Source of the DNA: Nitrospira defluvii
GTDB taxonomy: Bacteria; Nitrospirota; Nitrospiria; Nitrospirales; Nitrospiraceae
Reading direction: 5' to 3'
DNA length: 64,000 nucleotides
Assembly (NCBI GenBank): GCA_011525625.1
Contig: WYAX01000012.1
Location: forward strand, 1 to 64,000
The notes under the pieces are model-generated. The model was not told the origin of the DNA and made no database searches. It saw only the letters and a list, made by a program, of their open reading frames with translations. Shown piece by piece: positions 44,138 to 53,334 of this stretch. The translations under genes were made by a program, and so were the position numbers. How positions within the stretch are numbered: the first letter of the stretch is position 1; each line of letters opens with the position of its first letter.

Positions 44138-44431
44138 TCAGCGAGTCTGATTGACATCCACGAGCGCAGTGGCGAGTCGGCGGAGGCGTTGAAAGTAGCC
44201 CAGGCTGTCACCAGACAGCTCTTCCAGCAGCCCATCGAGGTCGGCAACACAATCTTGCAGAATGGCGATGCGCTGGTCGTCCAGTTCAGGTTGTCCATCC
44301 AGGTAGAAGACCGCGCAGCCGCCGATGACCGTGTCCAAGGTCATCAACTGTCCTTCGTTCGGGCTAGAAAAGTGGGGCCAGCCTTCGCGGCTGTGCTCTT
44401 CCCAAAGTGAGGCGATGGAGTGATGACTCAT
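44138..44431 (-). CDS. Hypothetical protein, acidic and helical
   Basis: A 97-aa soluble protein from ATG 44431. It begins MSHHSIASLWEEHSREGWP and consists of acidic helices with DDQRIAILQDCVADLDGLLE. The frame is open much further upstream but that part overlaps the membrane-protein gene and is not protein-like. No domain recognised. It follows the membrane-protein gene by 38 bp. Confidence 0.65.
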   Translation of the reverse strand: MSHHSIASLWEEHSREGWPHFSSPNEGQLMTLDTVIGGCAVFYLDGQPELDDQRIAILQDCVADLDGLLEELSGDSLGYFQRLRRLATALVDVNQTR

Positions 44432-44469
44432 AACGGCGCGATACGTCGATGTCGGGTCCTGACGAACGG

Positions 44470-44856
44470 TTATCCCTGCAGCAACCCTAACGCATGCAGG
44501 AGCAAGACGGCAAGCATGCAGAGCCAGAGGCCGACAAATCGATAATCGATGGCTTCGCGTGCGAAACACCAGGATAACACCGGCGTGCGCCAGGCGGCCG
44601 GGCCCCATGTCAGGAAGCCACCCTTGATGACCATGGCACTTCCAGTCATCCACCAGAGTGGTTGATAGGGTAAGGCCGTGGACCAGAGCAGCAGCATGAG
44701 TCCGAGGACCATGCCGATGGCTTCCCATCGAAGCATATGCGGATTCTCCGCCAATGAGTCGTGCAGCCGCCGTATCACAAGTAGGGGTGCGATCAAGAGG
44801 GCGAGGCCGTCGGCCATCCAGATACCGGCAATTGCCGCGAGTATGTACCGTGTCAT
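44470..44856 (-). CDS. Small four-helix membrane protein
   Basis: A 128-aa protein with four hydrophobic segments (ILAAIAGIWMADGLALLIAP, AIGMVLGLMLLLWSTALP, TGSAMVIKGGFLTW and FVGLWLCMLAVLLLHALGLL). No catalytic residues stand out and no family was recognised. It lies 30 bp after glutamate dehydrogenase on the same strand and may share its transcript. Confidence 0.72.
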   Translation of the reverse strand: MTRYILAAIAGIWMADGLALLIAPLLVIRRLHDSLAENPHMLRWEAIGMVLGLMLLLWSTALPYQPLWWMTGSAMVIKGGFLTWGPAAWRTPVLSWCFAREAIDYRFVGLWLCMLAVLLLHALGLLQG

Positions 44857-44886
44857 CGTCGGTAGCGCGTCAGGCCTTATGACACT

Positions 44887-46143
44887 CTACGGATAGAGTC
44901 CGCGCTGGAGATGGGCCTGGGCGACCTTGTCGATTCCCGACATGAGCGCGGCCATTCGCATCGTCGTCCGCTTTTGGAGCGAGAACTGCAGGGTTCTGTC
45001 GAAGGCGCTCGTGATAATGTCCTGAAGTCGATCCTGAATATCCTTGGCTTTCCAGAAGAATCGCTGCACATCCTGCACCCACTCAAAATACGAGACGATC
45101 ACGCCTCCCGAATTCGCCAGAATATCGGGAATGATGAAGATACCTTTGTCGGTGAGGATGCGATCGGCCTCCAGCGTCGTGGGCCCGTTCGCGCCCTCCG
45201 CCAGAATCCGGCAGCGTAACTTGGCCGCATTTGCGCCGGTGATTTGCTCGGAGAGCGCGGCGGGAACCAGCACGGTACAATCAAGTTGAAGGAGTTCCTC
45301 GTTGGTGATCGGTTCGCCGAGCTTGCTCTCGTGCAGTGGCTCCTGCTTCTCGCGATACCGGCGAAGGAGTTCCGGAATGTCCAGGCCCTTGGGGTTGTAG
45401 AGGCCTCCGCTCACGTCGCTCACGGCCACGACCCGTGCCCCCGCTTCCTGCATGATCAGCGCCGTGTGGGAGCCCACGTTGCCGAACCCCTGAATCGCGA
45501 CGGTGGCCTGGCTGATATCCAGCTTCAGGTGACGTAAGGCTTCGAGCGTGACATACACGACGCCGCGACCTGTGGCGTCTTCCCGGCCAAGGCTGCCGCC
45601 GATGGAGAGTGGTTTGCCCGTGACCACTCCTTGCACCGCATATCCGACCTGCTGGCTGTAGGTGTCCATGATCCAGGCCATGACCTGTTGGTCCGTCCCC
45701 ACATCCGGCGCGGGCACGTCTTTGTCCGGGCCGATCAACGGGAAAATCTCCGCGGCATATCGCCGCGTCAGCCGCTGGAGTTCTCCGCGGCTCAACAGTT
45801 TCGGGTCCACCTTGACGCCGCCTTTGGCTCCGCCGTAGGGGAGGTCGGCGAGCGCGCATTTCCACGTCATCCACATGGAGAGGGCGGCGACTTCACCCAG
45901 ACTCACGCCGGGATGGTAGCGGATGCCTCCTTTCGACGGACCTCTGGCTGTATCGTGTTGGACGCGATAACCGGTAAAGACTTCGACGCGCCCATCGTCC
46001 ATCCGTACCGGTACACTCACGATCAGCGAACGTTGAGGCAGTGTGAGCCGCTCGCGCAGGTTGGTATCCAGATGCATCGCTTCGGCCGCTTCATTAAATT
46101 GGGCGACGGCCAGACGAAATGTGTGGGTGTCCAGTTCAGTCAT
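44887..46143 (-). CDS. gdhA: Glutamate dehydrogenase (NAD(P)+)
   Basis: Interconverts glutamate and 2-oxoglutarate plus ammonia. The 418-aa protein has GYRVQHDTARGPSKGGIRYHP (in part, with the substrate Lys), the catalytic PYGGAKGGV, PAPDVGTD, and the dinucleotide fold VAIQGFGNVGSHTA. ATG 46143 follows AAGGAG and lies inside the end of lipB (8-bp overlap); the longer frame start at 46176 is rejected. Ammonium assimilation or glutamate catabolism cannot be decided from sequence. Confidence 0.95.
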   Translation of the reverse strand: MTELDTHTFRLAVAQFNEAAEAMHLDTNLRERLTLPQRSLIVSVPVRMDDGRVEVFTGYRVQHDTARGPSKGGIRYHPGVSLGEVAALSMWMTWKCALADLPYGGAKGGVKVDPKLLSRGELQRLTRRYAAEIFPLIGPDKDVPAPDVGTDQQVMAWIMDTYSQQVGYAVQGVVTGKPLSIGGSLGREDATGRGVVYVTLEALRHLKLDISQATVAIQGFGNVGSHTALIMQEAGARVVAVSDVSGGLYNPKGLDIPELLRRYREKQEPLHESKLGEPITNEELLQLDCTVLVPAALSEQITGANAAKLRCRILAEGANGPTTLEADRILTDKGIFIIPDILANSGGVIVSYFEWVQDVQRFFWKAKDIQDRLQDIITSAFDRTLQFSLQKRTTMRMAALMSGIDKVAQAHLQRGLYP

Positions 46144-46969
46144 CAGGGCGCTCCTTCGGAATGAGTGACGCATCAATGAGTGTGGGGCTGAGATCGTCGG
46201 TGGAGTCCGCGAGATCGGCGGACTCCTGCCCCATGCGCGGGACCCAGGTCAGATGAAACCGTTCGGCAAAGTGGGCGGCAATACGTTGTTGTACGACAGG
46301 AAGCTCGGGTGCGGAGCCCAGCAGCGCGGCCATCGAAGTGACGCGGCAATCGGCGATTCCACAAGGAACAATGGAGGAGAAGGGCGCGAGATCCATGCTG
46401 ACATTCAGCGCGAAGCCGTGCATGGTGACACCGTGGGAGATCCGCACGCCGATGGACGCGATTTTAGACGGGTGATCGTCGCCGACCCATACACCCGGGA
46501 GCCCCTCACGCCGATGGGCAGTGATGCCCCACTCGGCCAGCGTGTCGATCAACACAGCTTCCAGCCGGCGGACATAGGCCTTCGGTCCTGCGCAGTGATC
46601 TGTGAGGCGGAGGATGGGGTATCCGACCGCTTGCCCAGGTCCGTGATAGGTGATCGATCCACCGCGCTCTGTGCGCACGACCGGAACGCCGGTCAGCTGC
46701 AGGAGCCGGGCATCTCCCGGCCAATGATGATCCTGCGTCGTGCGGCCCACCGTATAGACGGGCGGATGTTCGACGAGAAGAAGCAGATCATGGCAGCGGT
46801 CCGCGGCTCGCGCGGCATGGTAGGTCTGCTGCAGGTGCCAGGCACGTTCATAAGGGAGGAGGGAGCAGCAGAGTAAGGTCGCGGGTCCTGCCGGCTCATT
46901 CGAGTCGCCTGTCTCCGGTGGTGGGTCTTGGCCGACAGCCTGCAAGGGGGGCGGGTGGTGACGCATCAT
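46136..46969 (-). CDS. lipB: Octanoyl-[ACP]:protein N-octanoyltransferase
   Basis: First enzyme of lipoate synthesis on target proteins. The 277-aa protein has the LipB core: RGGSITYHGPGQAVGYPIL, the lysine in SKIASIGVRI, VTMHGFALNV, and the acyl-cysteine in VPCGIADCRVTSM. The N-terminal 35 residues are Pro-rich and unusual. Two adjacent ATGs begin the frame. It follows the protease gene by 2 bp and overlaps gdhA. lipA is not in the window. Confidence 0.93.
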   Translation of the reverse strand: MMRHHPPPLQAVGQDPPPETGDSNEPAGPATLLCCSLLPYERAWHLQQTYHAARAADRCHDLLLLVEHPPVYTVGRTTQDHHWPGDARLLQLTGVPVVRTERGGSITYHGPGQAVGYPILRLTDHCAGPKAYVRRLEAVLIDTLAEWGITAHRREGLPGVWVGDDHPSKIASIGVRISHGVTMHGFALNVSMDLAPFSSIVPCGIADCRVTSMAALLGSAPELPVVQQRIAAHFAERFHLTWVPRMGQESADLADSTDDLSPTLIDASLIPKERPDD

Positions 46970-46971
46970 CG

Positions 46972-48045
46972 TTAGGGCCGTGACAAATTCGGTCGTGACA
47001 CCGTGATGGTTGCCGTTCCGGCTTTGCCTTGTGTGGAGACGTGAAAGGCCATGTGCCCATTCGCGTGAGTCACGGCATGCCAGAAATCCCCCATATTGTA
47101 GAGCGGGCGGTTATCGATCGCCGTCACCACGTCGCCTGACTGCAATCCGGCTTGTCCGGCCGGTTTGGACGGATCGACGTGCAAGGCCAGGATGCCTCGA
47201 TCACTTTCCAGGTCAAAACTGGCCGCGATGCTGGGCGTAATGGTGACCGGGATCAGGCCGAGATCCGGCCGCGAGACAGATCCGCGCGCGATCATCGAGT
47301 CGATATGCGGTGTCACCGCTTCGATGGCGATGGCGTAACTAATGGCTTGGGCTGAGGGGGCGATCGCCACGTTGATCCCGACGACCTGGCCGAATCGGTC
47401 GACCAGCGGGCCGCCGCTATTTCCGGGGTTGATCGCCGCGTCGGTTTGGAGGAGATCGTAGAGGGTTTCCCCTTCTGGTGTCAGGACGGAACGGTCGAGC
47501 GCGCTGATGACGCCCACCGTGACGGTGGAACCGCCCTTCAGGGCCAACGGGTTGCCGATGGCAATCACGGTTTCTCCGATGTCGAAGCTGCTCCGGCGGC
47601 TGAACTCAGCCGGCACCAGATCCGGGGCGGTGATGCGGACGAGCGCCAGGTCCAGCAGAAAATCGCGAGCCACGACACGGCCCGGTGTGAGTCGGCCCGT
47701 CGACAGGCCCACGACCACGCTGGTCACACCCTGCACCAGATGATTGTTCGTCAGGATGTATCCGCCGGCATCCAGAATGATACCGGAACCGGATCCGGAG
47801 GGTGCGCCATGTTGTGAGCCGCCTTGGGGGATGCCCCGGGTCAACACCGTCACGACCGAAGGGCGGACCTTGGTGACGACGGCGGGAACGGAGAGTTCCG
47901 TGAGCGGGGTGTTGTTGCCTTGCCGCTCTGCGCCGTAGGCTGCCGGGTTCAAGATGAAAAGGAGGAGTGCGAGAAGAGTCCAGGTCTGCCATCGAGTCCT
48001 GGTTGGCCTGAAGGCCGCGTCACGACTGTGGGCCTCTGTCACCAT
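46972..48045 (-). CDS. HtrA/DegP-like periplasmic serine protease
   Basis: About 357 aa. A hydrophobic helix (TWTLLALLLFILNPAAYGA) serves as signal or anchor. The trypsin-like domain shows His in TNNHLV, Asp in LDLALVRI and Ser in GNSGGPL, a complete triad, and one PDZ domain follows (GLQSGDVVTAIDNRPL). With one PDZ it resembles DegS/HtrA-type quality-control proteases. Start is uncertain: ATG 48045 is 12 nt from GGAGG; ATGs at 48057 and 48072 are alternatives. It precedes lipB and gdhA. Confidence 0.9.
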   Translation of the reverse strand: MVTEAHSRDAAFRPTRTRWQTWTLLALLLFILNPAAYGAERQGNNTPLTELSVPAVVTKVRPSVVTVLTRGIPQGGSQHGAPSGSGSGIILDAGGYILTNNHLVQGVTSVVVGLSTGRLTPGRVVARDFLLDLALVRITAPDLVPAEFSRRSSFDIGETVIAIGNPLALKGGSTVTVGVISALDRSVLTPEGETLYDLLQTDAAINPGNSGGPLVDRFGQVVGINVAIAPSAQAISYAIAIEAVTPHIDSMIARGSVSRPDLGLIPVTITPSIAASFDLESDRGILALHVDPSKPAGQAGLQSGDVVTAIDNRPLYNMGDFWHAVTHANGHMAFHVSTQGKAGTATITVSRPNLSRP

Positions 48046-48115
48046 AAGGGTCGCCATCCTCCGTGCAGGCATTCTCTCATAATGAACGGCAGGGCGAAAG
48101 CTTGCAGGAAACAGC

Positions 48116-48142
48116 ACGGGCGAGGCTGCTGGCCTCGCCCGT
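48116..48142 (-). terminator. Terminator-like hairpin after the sigma factor gene
   Basis: A perfect 10-bp stem ACGGGCGAGG (48116-48125)/CCTCGCCCGT (48133-48142) with a 7-nt loop. On the minus strand it follows the sigma gene stop and is trailed by GCTGTTTCC, a weak T-run. Confidence 0.6.
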
Positions 48143-48175
48143 CACCCACATCTCACGGCGTTGTCCCGGTCAGGA

Positions 48176-49429
48176 CTACTTAAGCGCCGCGAACATTTCT
48201 TTCACCATCGGGCTCTTGAGTTTCTTGAGTGCCTTGGCCTCGATTTGCCGGATGCGTTCACGGGTCACCGACAATTGCTGCCCCACTTGCTCGAGCGTTC
48301 GCGCCTGATCTTGGCCGATCCCGAATCGTAGCCGGATCACGGTCTGTTCTCTCGGAGTCAGCGTGCCCAGGATTCGGTCCATTTCACGCGTCATTTCCGT
48401 GCGGTTCACGTGGGCGTCCGGTGGAACCGCCTGCTGATCCGGCAGCAGCTCGCCGAGTTCCGTGCCGCCATCGCCCACCTGGTGCTCGAGTGCAACCGGC
48501 TCCTGGAAGGCCTGGATAGTTTCCTGCAGCCGGTCGGGGCGCATCCGCATGGAGAGCGCGACTTCTTCCAGACGGGGCTGACGTCCCAACTGCTGCACCA
48601 GCCGTCGTGAGGCCCGTAAAATCCGGTTCGACGCTTCTGTCTGGTGCACCGGGATTCTGATCGTTCGTGCCTGGTCGGCCAGGGCGCGAGTAATTCCCTG
48701 CCTGATCCACCACGTGGCGTAGGTGCTGAACTTGAACCCTTTCCGGTGTTGGTACCGTTCGGCAGCCTTCATCAACCCGATGTTGCCCTCTTGGACGAGG
48801 TCGAGCAACGTGAGGCCGCGACCGGTGTAATGTTTGGCGACATTGACGACGAGGCGAAGATTGCAGCGCACCAACTCGTCCTTCGCGGTCTCCAACGTGA
48901 CCCGCGAGGCGCGCAGTTGTGCCAGGCAGGTCTCTAACTCTTTTCGCACGGCCGCCGGCACCTTGCCCCCGGCAGCACTGTCAAGCTGCAGGTGGGTCAG
49001 CGCCTCGTCAGCTTGGTTCAGCGCGGTTGCCGACAGACCACTCAGGCGGCGCACCGTCTGGAGCGTCTGGAGATGTTCGGTGACGTGTTCGGTCCGTTTC
49101 AGGCGACCACACAGTTTGACGGCTTGTTGGAGTACCTGGCGAATCTGTCTGGTGCCGAGGTCAAGTTGTTTGGCCAAGGCAATTTCTTCATCCCGCTCCA
49201 AGAGACCACGCTCGCCGAAAGAACGGAAGTACAAGGACTCCAACAGAAACGGAGAGGATGCCGAACGCGAGGGCCGCGCAGGCTCCTGGGCTTCGGCATC
49301 GACCTCGGGCTGCTCATCCTGGCCGATGCTATCCATCAGCGTGCTGGCTTCTGAGTCATCAGCGTCCGGGTCGACAGCCACTGCCACCGACGGTTCTGTA
49401 TCGTCTTGAATCACCGACGCGTGTTTCAT
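48176..49429 (-). CDS. RpoD/RpoS-type (group 2) RNA polymerase sigma factor
   Basis: A 417-aa sigma-70 factor. An acidic 55-residue N-terminus replaces region 1.1. Region 1.2 (LLERDEEIALAKQL), region 2 (NLRLVVNVAKHYTGRGLTLLDLVQEGNIGL in pieces, then FSTYATWWIRQGI), region 3 (HQTEASNRILRA) and region 4 (LTPREQTVIRLRFG, VTRERIRQIEAKALKKL) are intact. An insert of about 80 residues separates 1.2 and 2. The features and size fit an RpoS-like alternative factor more than the vegetative RpoD. ATG 49429 follows GAGGGG. Confidence 0.88.
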   Translation of the reverse strand: MKHASVIQDDTEPSVAVAVDPDADDSEASTLMDSIGQDEQPEVDAEAQEPARPSRSASSPFLLESLYFRSFGERGLLERDEEIALAKQLDLGTRQIRQVLQQAVKLCGRLKRTEHVTEHLQTLQTVRRLSGLSATALNQADEALTHLQLDSAAGGKVPAAVRKELETCLAQLRASRVTLETAKDELVRCNLRLVVNVAKHYTGRGLTLLDLVQEGNIGLMKAAERYQHRKGFKFSTYATWWIRQGITRALADQARTIRIPVHQTEASNRILRASRRLVQQLGRQPRLEEVALSMRMRPDRLQETIQAFQEPVALEHQVGDGGTELGELLPDQQAVPPDAHVNRTEMTREMDRILGTLTPREQTVIRLRFGIGQDQARTLEQVGQQLSVTRERIRQIEAKALKKLKSPMVKEMFAALK

Positions 49430-49673
49430 TCTCGTCACCCCCTCTTCCCCGAGGTGGGGAGGTTGGTTATGGAACCAGTGAAGGACCCGACTCGTGTCCT
49501 AAAACATTAGAGACCAGCGGGTACAAAAAGGATTCGACGGCCTGGTCTCCCCGCATCGCGTTCCTCATAGTACGGATGCACACACTGGCCGGATGTCTTT
49601 CCTTGTGAAGATAGGAACCATCGCCGCAGTGTCAAGTGGGCCGGTGGCCGGGCAGGCCGTTGCGGCGGTTTGG

Positions 49674-49702
49674 TTGAAAACCCGTGGGCAGTTCCATAGA
49701 AT
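49674..49702 (+). promoter_or_regulatory. Sigma-70 promoter giving a probably leaderless trmI mRNA
   Basis: TTGAAA at 49674-49679, 17-bp spacer, TAGAAT at 49697-49702. The ATG lies 8 bp after the -10, i.e. at the expected transcription start, and no ribosome site precedes it. Confidence 0.65.
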
Positions 49703-49710
49703 GCCTTCCC

Positions 49711-50589
49711 ATGTCACAACTGCAAAACGGAGAGCGTGTCCATCTGGTGGATAAGAAGGGGCGTCAGTATGCCCTGACATTAAAAGCCGGGGATATCTAT
49801 CATTTCAGCGGCGAAACTATTCCGCACGATGAGTTGATCGGGAAGCCGGATGGTTCGATCGTGACCCTCTCGAAGGGGAAGCGATTTCTGGCCTTACGGC
49901 CGACCTTCGGAGAGTATGTCCTCAAAATGCCCCGCGGGGCGCAGGTGCTCTACCCGAAAGATCTGTCGTTGATTCCGATGTGGGCCGACGTCTATCCCGG
50001 CGCGCGGGTGTTTGAGGCTGGAACCGGCTCCGGAGCACTGACGATGGCCTTGTTGCGCGCGGTCGGGCCGACGGGACTGGTGGTGACCTATGAGGCGAGG
50101 GACGACTTTGCGCGGACCGCGTTGACGAACATTGAACGGTACATGGGGGCGGTGTCGACGTTGATGCCTTTGAGGAAGAATGCCTACGAAGGGATCGACA
50201 TTCTTGAAGACGGGCGTCCATTCGACCGGCTGGTGCTGGATTTGCCCGAGCCCTGGCAGGTGGTGCCCCATGCGGCGAAAGTGTTGCGCTCCGGTGGCAT
50301 TTATTTGAGTTTTGTCCCGACCGTACCGCAGGTGATGCAGACCGTCGAGGCACTGGAACGCACGTCGGTCTTCGGCATGATCGAAACATTCGAGACCCTA
50401 CTGCGCACCTGGTCGATTCAAGGGCGTAGTGTTCGGCCTGACCATCGCATGGTCGCTCATTCGGGGTTCTTGACCGTCGCACGAAAGGTGGAAGAGGGGT
50501 GGTGGGCACGCCCTCACCGCACAGTGGAGACGGAGGCAGGTGGAGAAGAGGATCAGGGCGAGCGCGAGGGGGAGGACGCAACGGCATGA
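49711..50589 (+). CDS. trmI: tRNA (adenine58-N1)-methyltransferase TrmI
   Basis: Makes m1A58 in the T-loop of tRNAs. The 292-aa protein has the N-terminal beta domain (QLQNGERVHLVDKKG), the SAM motif FEAGTGSGALTMALLR and the DLPEPWQVV segment of TrmI/Trm61. An acidic low-complexity tail follows residue 265. ATG 49711 has no ribosome site and sits at the promoter's predicted start. Its TGA overlaps the next ATG. Confidence 0.93.
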   Translation: MSQLQNGERVHLVDKKGRQYALTLKAGDIYHFSGETIPHDELIGKPDGSIVTLSKGKRFLALRPTFGEYVLKMPRGAQVLYPKDLSLIPMWADVYPGARVFEAGTGSGALTMALLRAVGPTGLVVTYEARDDFARTALTNIERYMGAVSTLMPLRKNAYEGIDILEDGRPFDRLVLDLPEPWQVVPHAAKVLRSGGIYLSFVPTVPQVMQTVEALERTSVFGMIETFETLLRTWSIQGRSVRPDHRMVAHSGFLTVARKVEEGWWARPHRTVETEAGGEEDQGEREGEDATA

Positions 50590-51347
50590 ATCGGTTACAG
50601 GGAAAAGTGGCCATCATCACCGGAGGCAATGCTGGTATCGGGGAGGCCATTGCCAAATTGTTTGCGGATGAAGGCGCGCAGGTGATCGTGACCGGCCGCC
50701 GGAAAGAAGAACTCGACCGAGTCGTGAAGGGGATTGGGGTCAACGGCGGTCGAGCGCTGGCCGTGGCCGGCTCCGTCACCGACGAGGCCCATGTCAAAGA
50801 GGTGGTCGCGCAGGCCACGCGCACGTTCGGCAAACTGCACATTCTGGTGAATAATGCCGGGATCGGCGATTTCGGCAAGCGGATTCATGAGATCGACGAT
50901 GCTACCTGGGCGAATGTGCTGGACATCAACCTGACGGGCGTGTTCCGCATGACGCGGGCGGCGATTCCCGAACTGATCAAGACCGGCGGCGGGTCGATCA
51001 TCAACATTTCCACCGTCGCCAGCCTGGTCGGGATTCGTGGATTGTCGGCTTACGCAGCGTCGAAAGGCGGGTTGGATGCATTGACCCGATCCTTGGCCGT
51101 CGATTATGCCCAGGATCACATTCGCTGCAATGTCGTGAACCCCGGTTTGGTCGACACGCCGATGGCGGCGCCGTTGATGGCCGACCCGGCCAGCCTGGAG
51201 CCCATCATGGCGCAGTATGCCATCCGGCGACCCGGGAAGCCCGAGGAAGTCGCCAAGATGGTGCTGTATCTGGCCTCCGACGAATCGATCTGGGTCACCG
51301 GCGGAACGTTCCCGATCGACGGGGGCATGACCATCTATAAGGGCTAG
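50586..51347 (+). CDS. Short-chain dehydrogenase/reductase
   Basis: A 253-aa classical SDR: TGGNAGIGEAIAKLF (TGxxxGIG), NNAG in ILVNNAGIG, Ser in INISTVASL, and YAASK (YxxxK) as catalytic set, ending in GGTFPIDGGM. FabG-like 3-oxoacyl reductase is possible, but no fatty acid genes are near. Coupled to trmI by ATGA overlap and followed by aroE after 54 bp. The substrate is unknown. Confidence 0.9.
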   Translation: MNRLQGKVAIITGGNAGIGEAIAKLFADEGAQVIVTGRRKEELDRVVKGIGVNGGRALAVAGSVTDEAHVKEVVAQATRTFGKLHILVNNAGIGDFGKRIHEIDDATWANVLDINLTGVFRMTRAAIPELIKTGGGSIINISTVASLVGIRGLSAYAASKGGLDALTRSLAVDYAQDHIRCNVVNPGLVDTPMAAPLMADPASLEPIMAQYAIRRPGKPEEVAKMVLYLASDESIWVTGGTFPIDGGMTIYKG

Positions 51348-51401
51348 CCCGCATGGAACGCGACGCCTGCCCACGAGAGCGCATCAAGTAGGACCGATTG
51401 C

Positions 51402-52256
51402 ATGGACATTACCACTCACACCCAATGGTGCGGCATCCTCGGAAACCCGGTTGAGCATTCCCTCTCGCCCGCGATTCACAATGCGGCCTTCCAGAAACTG
51501 GGGCTCGACCTCGTGTATCTGGCCTTTCGCGTAGAAGCGCTCGGCGATGCGATCAAAGGCATTCGGGCGCTGGGAAATGCCCGCGGGTTCAGTGTGACGA
51601 TCCCGCACAAGGTGGCTGCGATTCCCTTCCTGGACGAGGTGGAGCCGACGGCCAAACACATCGGCGCCATCAATACCATAGTGGTCGAGGACGGGCAGCT
51701 CAAGGGCTATAACACCGATGCGTCTGGAGCCCTGCGTGCCTTGAAGGAGGGCGGCGCGCTGCTGGATGGGCATCGGGTGCTGATACTCGGGTCCGGTGGT
51801 GCGGCGCGTGCGATTGCCTTTGCGATCGCCACCGGAAGCAATATTGCTGGGCTCACCATCCTGGGGATCGAGGAGGCGGAGCGGCAGCGGCTGGTGCGGG
51901 ATCTGCGGGACAAAACCGGGATTCCGATTGAGGAGGGTCCGCTGACCCTGGACATGCTCCGCAACTGGGTCCCGCATGTCCGCACGTTGATTCACTGCAC
52001 GCCGGTGGGCATGTCGCCCCAGGTGGGCGACTCCTGCGTTCCGGCCAATCTGTTCAGGCCGGAACTGACGGTGATGGATATCGTCTACAATCCGCGCGAG
52101 ACGAAACTTCTGCAGGAGGCCAAGGCGGCAGGGTGCCGAACTATTCCGGGCTTAGAGATGTTCCTCAATCAAGCCGTGATGCAGTTTGAGCTCTGGACGA
52201 AACAGCCGGCTCCGGTCGACACCATGCGGCATGTCCTGGAGTCTCGTTTTGTGTAA
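51402..52256 (+). CDS. aroE: Shikimate dehydrogenase (NADP+)
   Basis: Reduces 3-dehydroshikimate. The 284-aa protein has GNPVEHSLSPAIHNAAF, the catalytic Lys in TIPHKVAAI, GAINTI, NTDASG, the Rossmann motif ILGSGGAARAIAFA and the C-terminal GLEMFLNQAVMQFELW (in part). aroK follows, 66 bp downstream. Confidence 0.96.
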   Translation: MDITTHTQWCGILGNPVEHSLSPAIHNAAFQKLGLDLVYLAFRVEALGDAIKGIRALGNARGFSVTIPHKVAAIPFLDEVEPTAKHIGAINTIVVEDGQLKGYNTDASGALRALKEGGALLDGHRVLILGSGGAARAIAFAIATGSNIAGLTILGIEEAERQRLVRDLRDKTGIPIEEGPLTLDMLRNWVPHVRTLIHCTPVGMSPQVGDSCVPANLFRPELTVMDIVYNPRETKLLQEAKAAGCRTIPGLEMFLNQAVMQFELWTKQPAPVDTMRHVLESRFV

Positions 52257-52322
52257 CAAGGCGGCACGACTCTCCCCCGTCTGTAGCGCTGCCGGCCCAT
52301 TCTCTCAGGTAGGCAGCCTCGT

Positions 52323-52841
52323 ATGAATCTCGTCTTGATCGGCTATCGCGGGACCGGCAAGAGCACGGTCGGCAAACTGTTGGCCAGGAAGCTCGGGCGC
52401 ACCGTCGTCTCCACCGATGCCGAGATCGTCAAGCGGGCGAATCTCTCCGTCCCTGAAATCGTCAAACAATTCGGGTGGGACCATTTCCGCGATCTGGAGT
52501 CGGCGGTGTGCCGAGATGTGGCCGCGCAGGATCAGCTGATCATCGATACCGGGGGCGGTGCCATTTTGCGGCCGGAGAACGTGGAGGTATTGCGAAAGAC
52601 CGGCACGTTGATCTGGCTGACCGCCACAGTCGACACCATTACGCGCAGGATCGGCGGCGATACGCAGCGCCCCTCGCTGACCGGCACGAAATCGTTCACG
52701 GACGAGATCCGCGAGGTGTTGAGCGAGCGCACCCCGAAGTATCAGGCCGCCGCCACCCATGTGGTGTCGACAGACGGAGTCTCCTCGGCCCAAGTAGTCG
52801 ATCGGATTCTCCAGCTGACATCCGGGCAGGCCGCTCGGTGA
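52323..52841 (+). CDS. aroK: Shikimate kinase
   Basis: Phosphorylates shikimate at O3. The 172-aa P-loop kinase has LIGYRGTGKSTVGKLLA, STDAEIVKRA with the shikimate-binding Asp, RDLESAVCRDVA, DTGGGAILRPENV and the adenine-lid RPSLTG. Normal length. Followed by tRNA-Arg. Confidence 0.95.
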   Translation: MNLVLIGYRGTGKSTVGKLLARKLGRTVVSTDAEIVKRANLSVPEIVKQFGWDHFRDLESAVCRDVAAQDQLIIDTGGGAILRPENVEVLRKTGTLIWLTATVDTITRRIGGDTQRPSLTGTKSFTDEIREVLSERTPKYQAAATHVVSTDGVSSAQVVDRILQLTSGQAAR

Positions 52842-52891
52842 GTTTCCTGTCGCATGTCGGCATGAGGATATTCGAGGGGGTCCTGCCTTTC

Positions 52892-52920
52892 TTGACATCC
52901 CTGCAGCAACGTGGTTCTTA
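52892..52920 (+). promoter_or_regulatory. Promoter of tRNA-Arg
   Basis: Perfect TTGACA at 52892-52897 with TTCTTA at 52915-52920 (17-bp spacer), just before the tRNA at 52930. The -10 is weak. Confidence 0.5.
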
Positions 52921-52929
52921 TATCGGCGC

Positions 52930-53006
52930 GCGCCCGTAGCTCAATTGGATAGAGCATCGGACTTCGGATCCGAGGGTTGGGGGTTCAAGTCCCTCCGGGC
53001 GCACCA
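52930..53006 (+). tRNA. tRNA-Arg (anticodon TCG)
   Basis: A 77-nt cloverleaf with encoded CCA. Acceptor stem GCGCCCG/CGGGCGC, anticodon stem TCGGA/TCCGA with loop CTTCGGA, giving TCG. Confidence 0.94.
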
Positions 53007-53334
53007 TCTCGCCAAGGCGTCGGCGAATGTCCCAGGTCTGCCACGGACGTCGCACCGGTTCTTCCTCTCAGCCGTCAGCTCTATCGCCCCGATTCTCTCC
53101 CCACGAATTGATGCGCTTCCCTGCCGCGATGAACCGGCGTGTGCCTTGTAACGTGCCAAAAGTATGACGGTTTTCTTCAGGCGTCCTACGCCATCCTTCC
53201 CGGGAATTCGCCGGATACCTGATTGAAAGAACGGTGCTTTCTGGCGTGCGCTTGCGAAAACCTGAGGAAATCGAGGCCGGTGCTATAGTTGTTACGTACA
53301 GCACAGGTTACACCCCCTGCAAGGAGCAAGGTTC
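53007..53334. other. 328-bp spacer between tRNA-Arg and the Pal-like gene
   Basis: No convincing gene. TATAGT at 53284-53289 could be a -10 for the downstream gene, but no -35 at suitable distance was seen. No tRNA-derived att repeat was recognised. Confidence 0.4.

Noticed and set aside
53281-53292. GCTATAGTTG repeated near 63063, possible shared promoter element
   Set aside because: Only two 10-bp matches and no proper -35 at either; may be chance.
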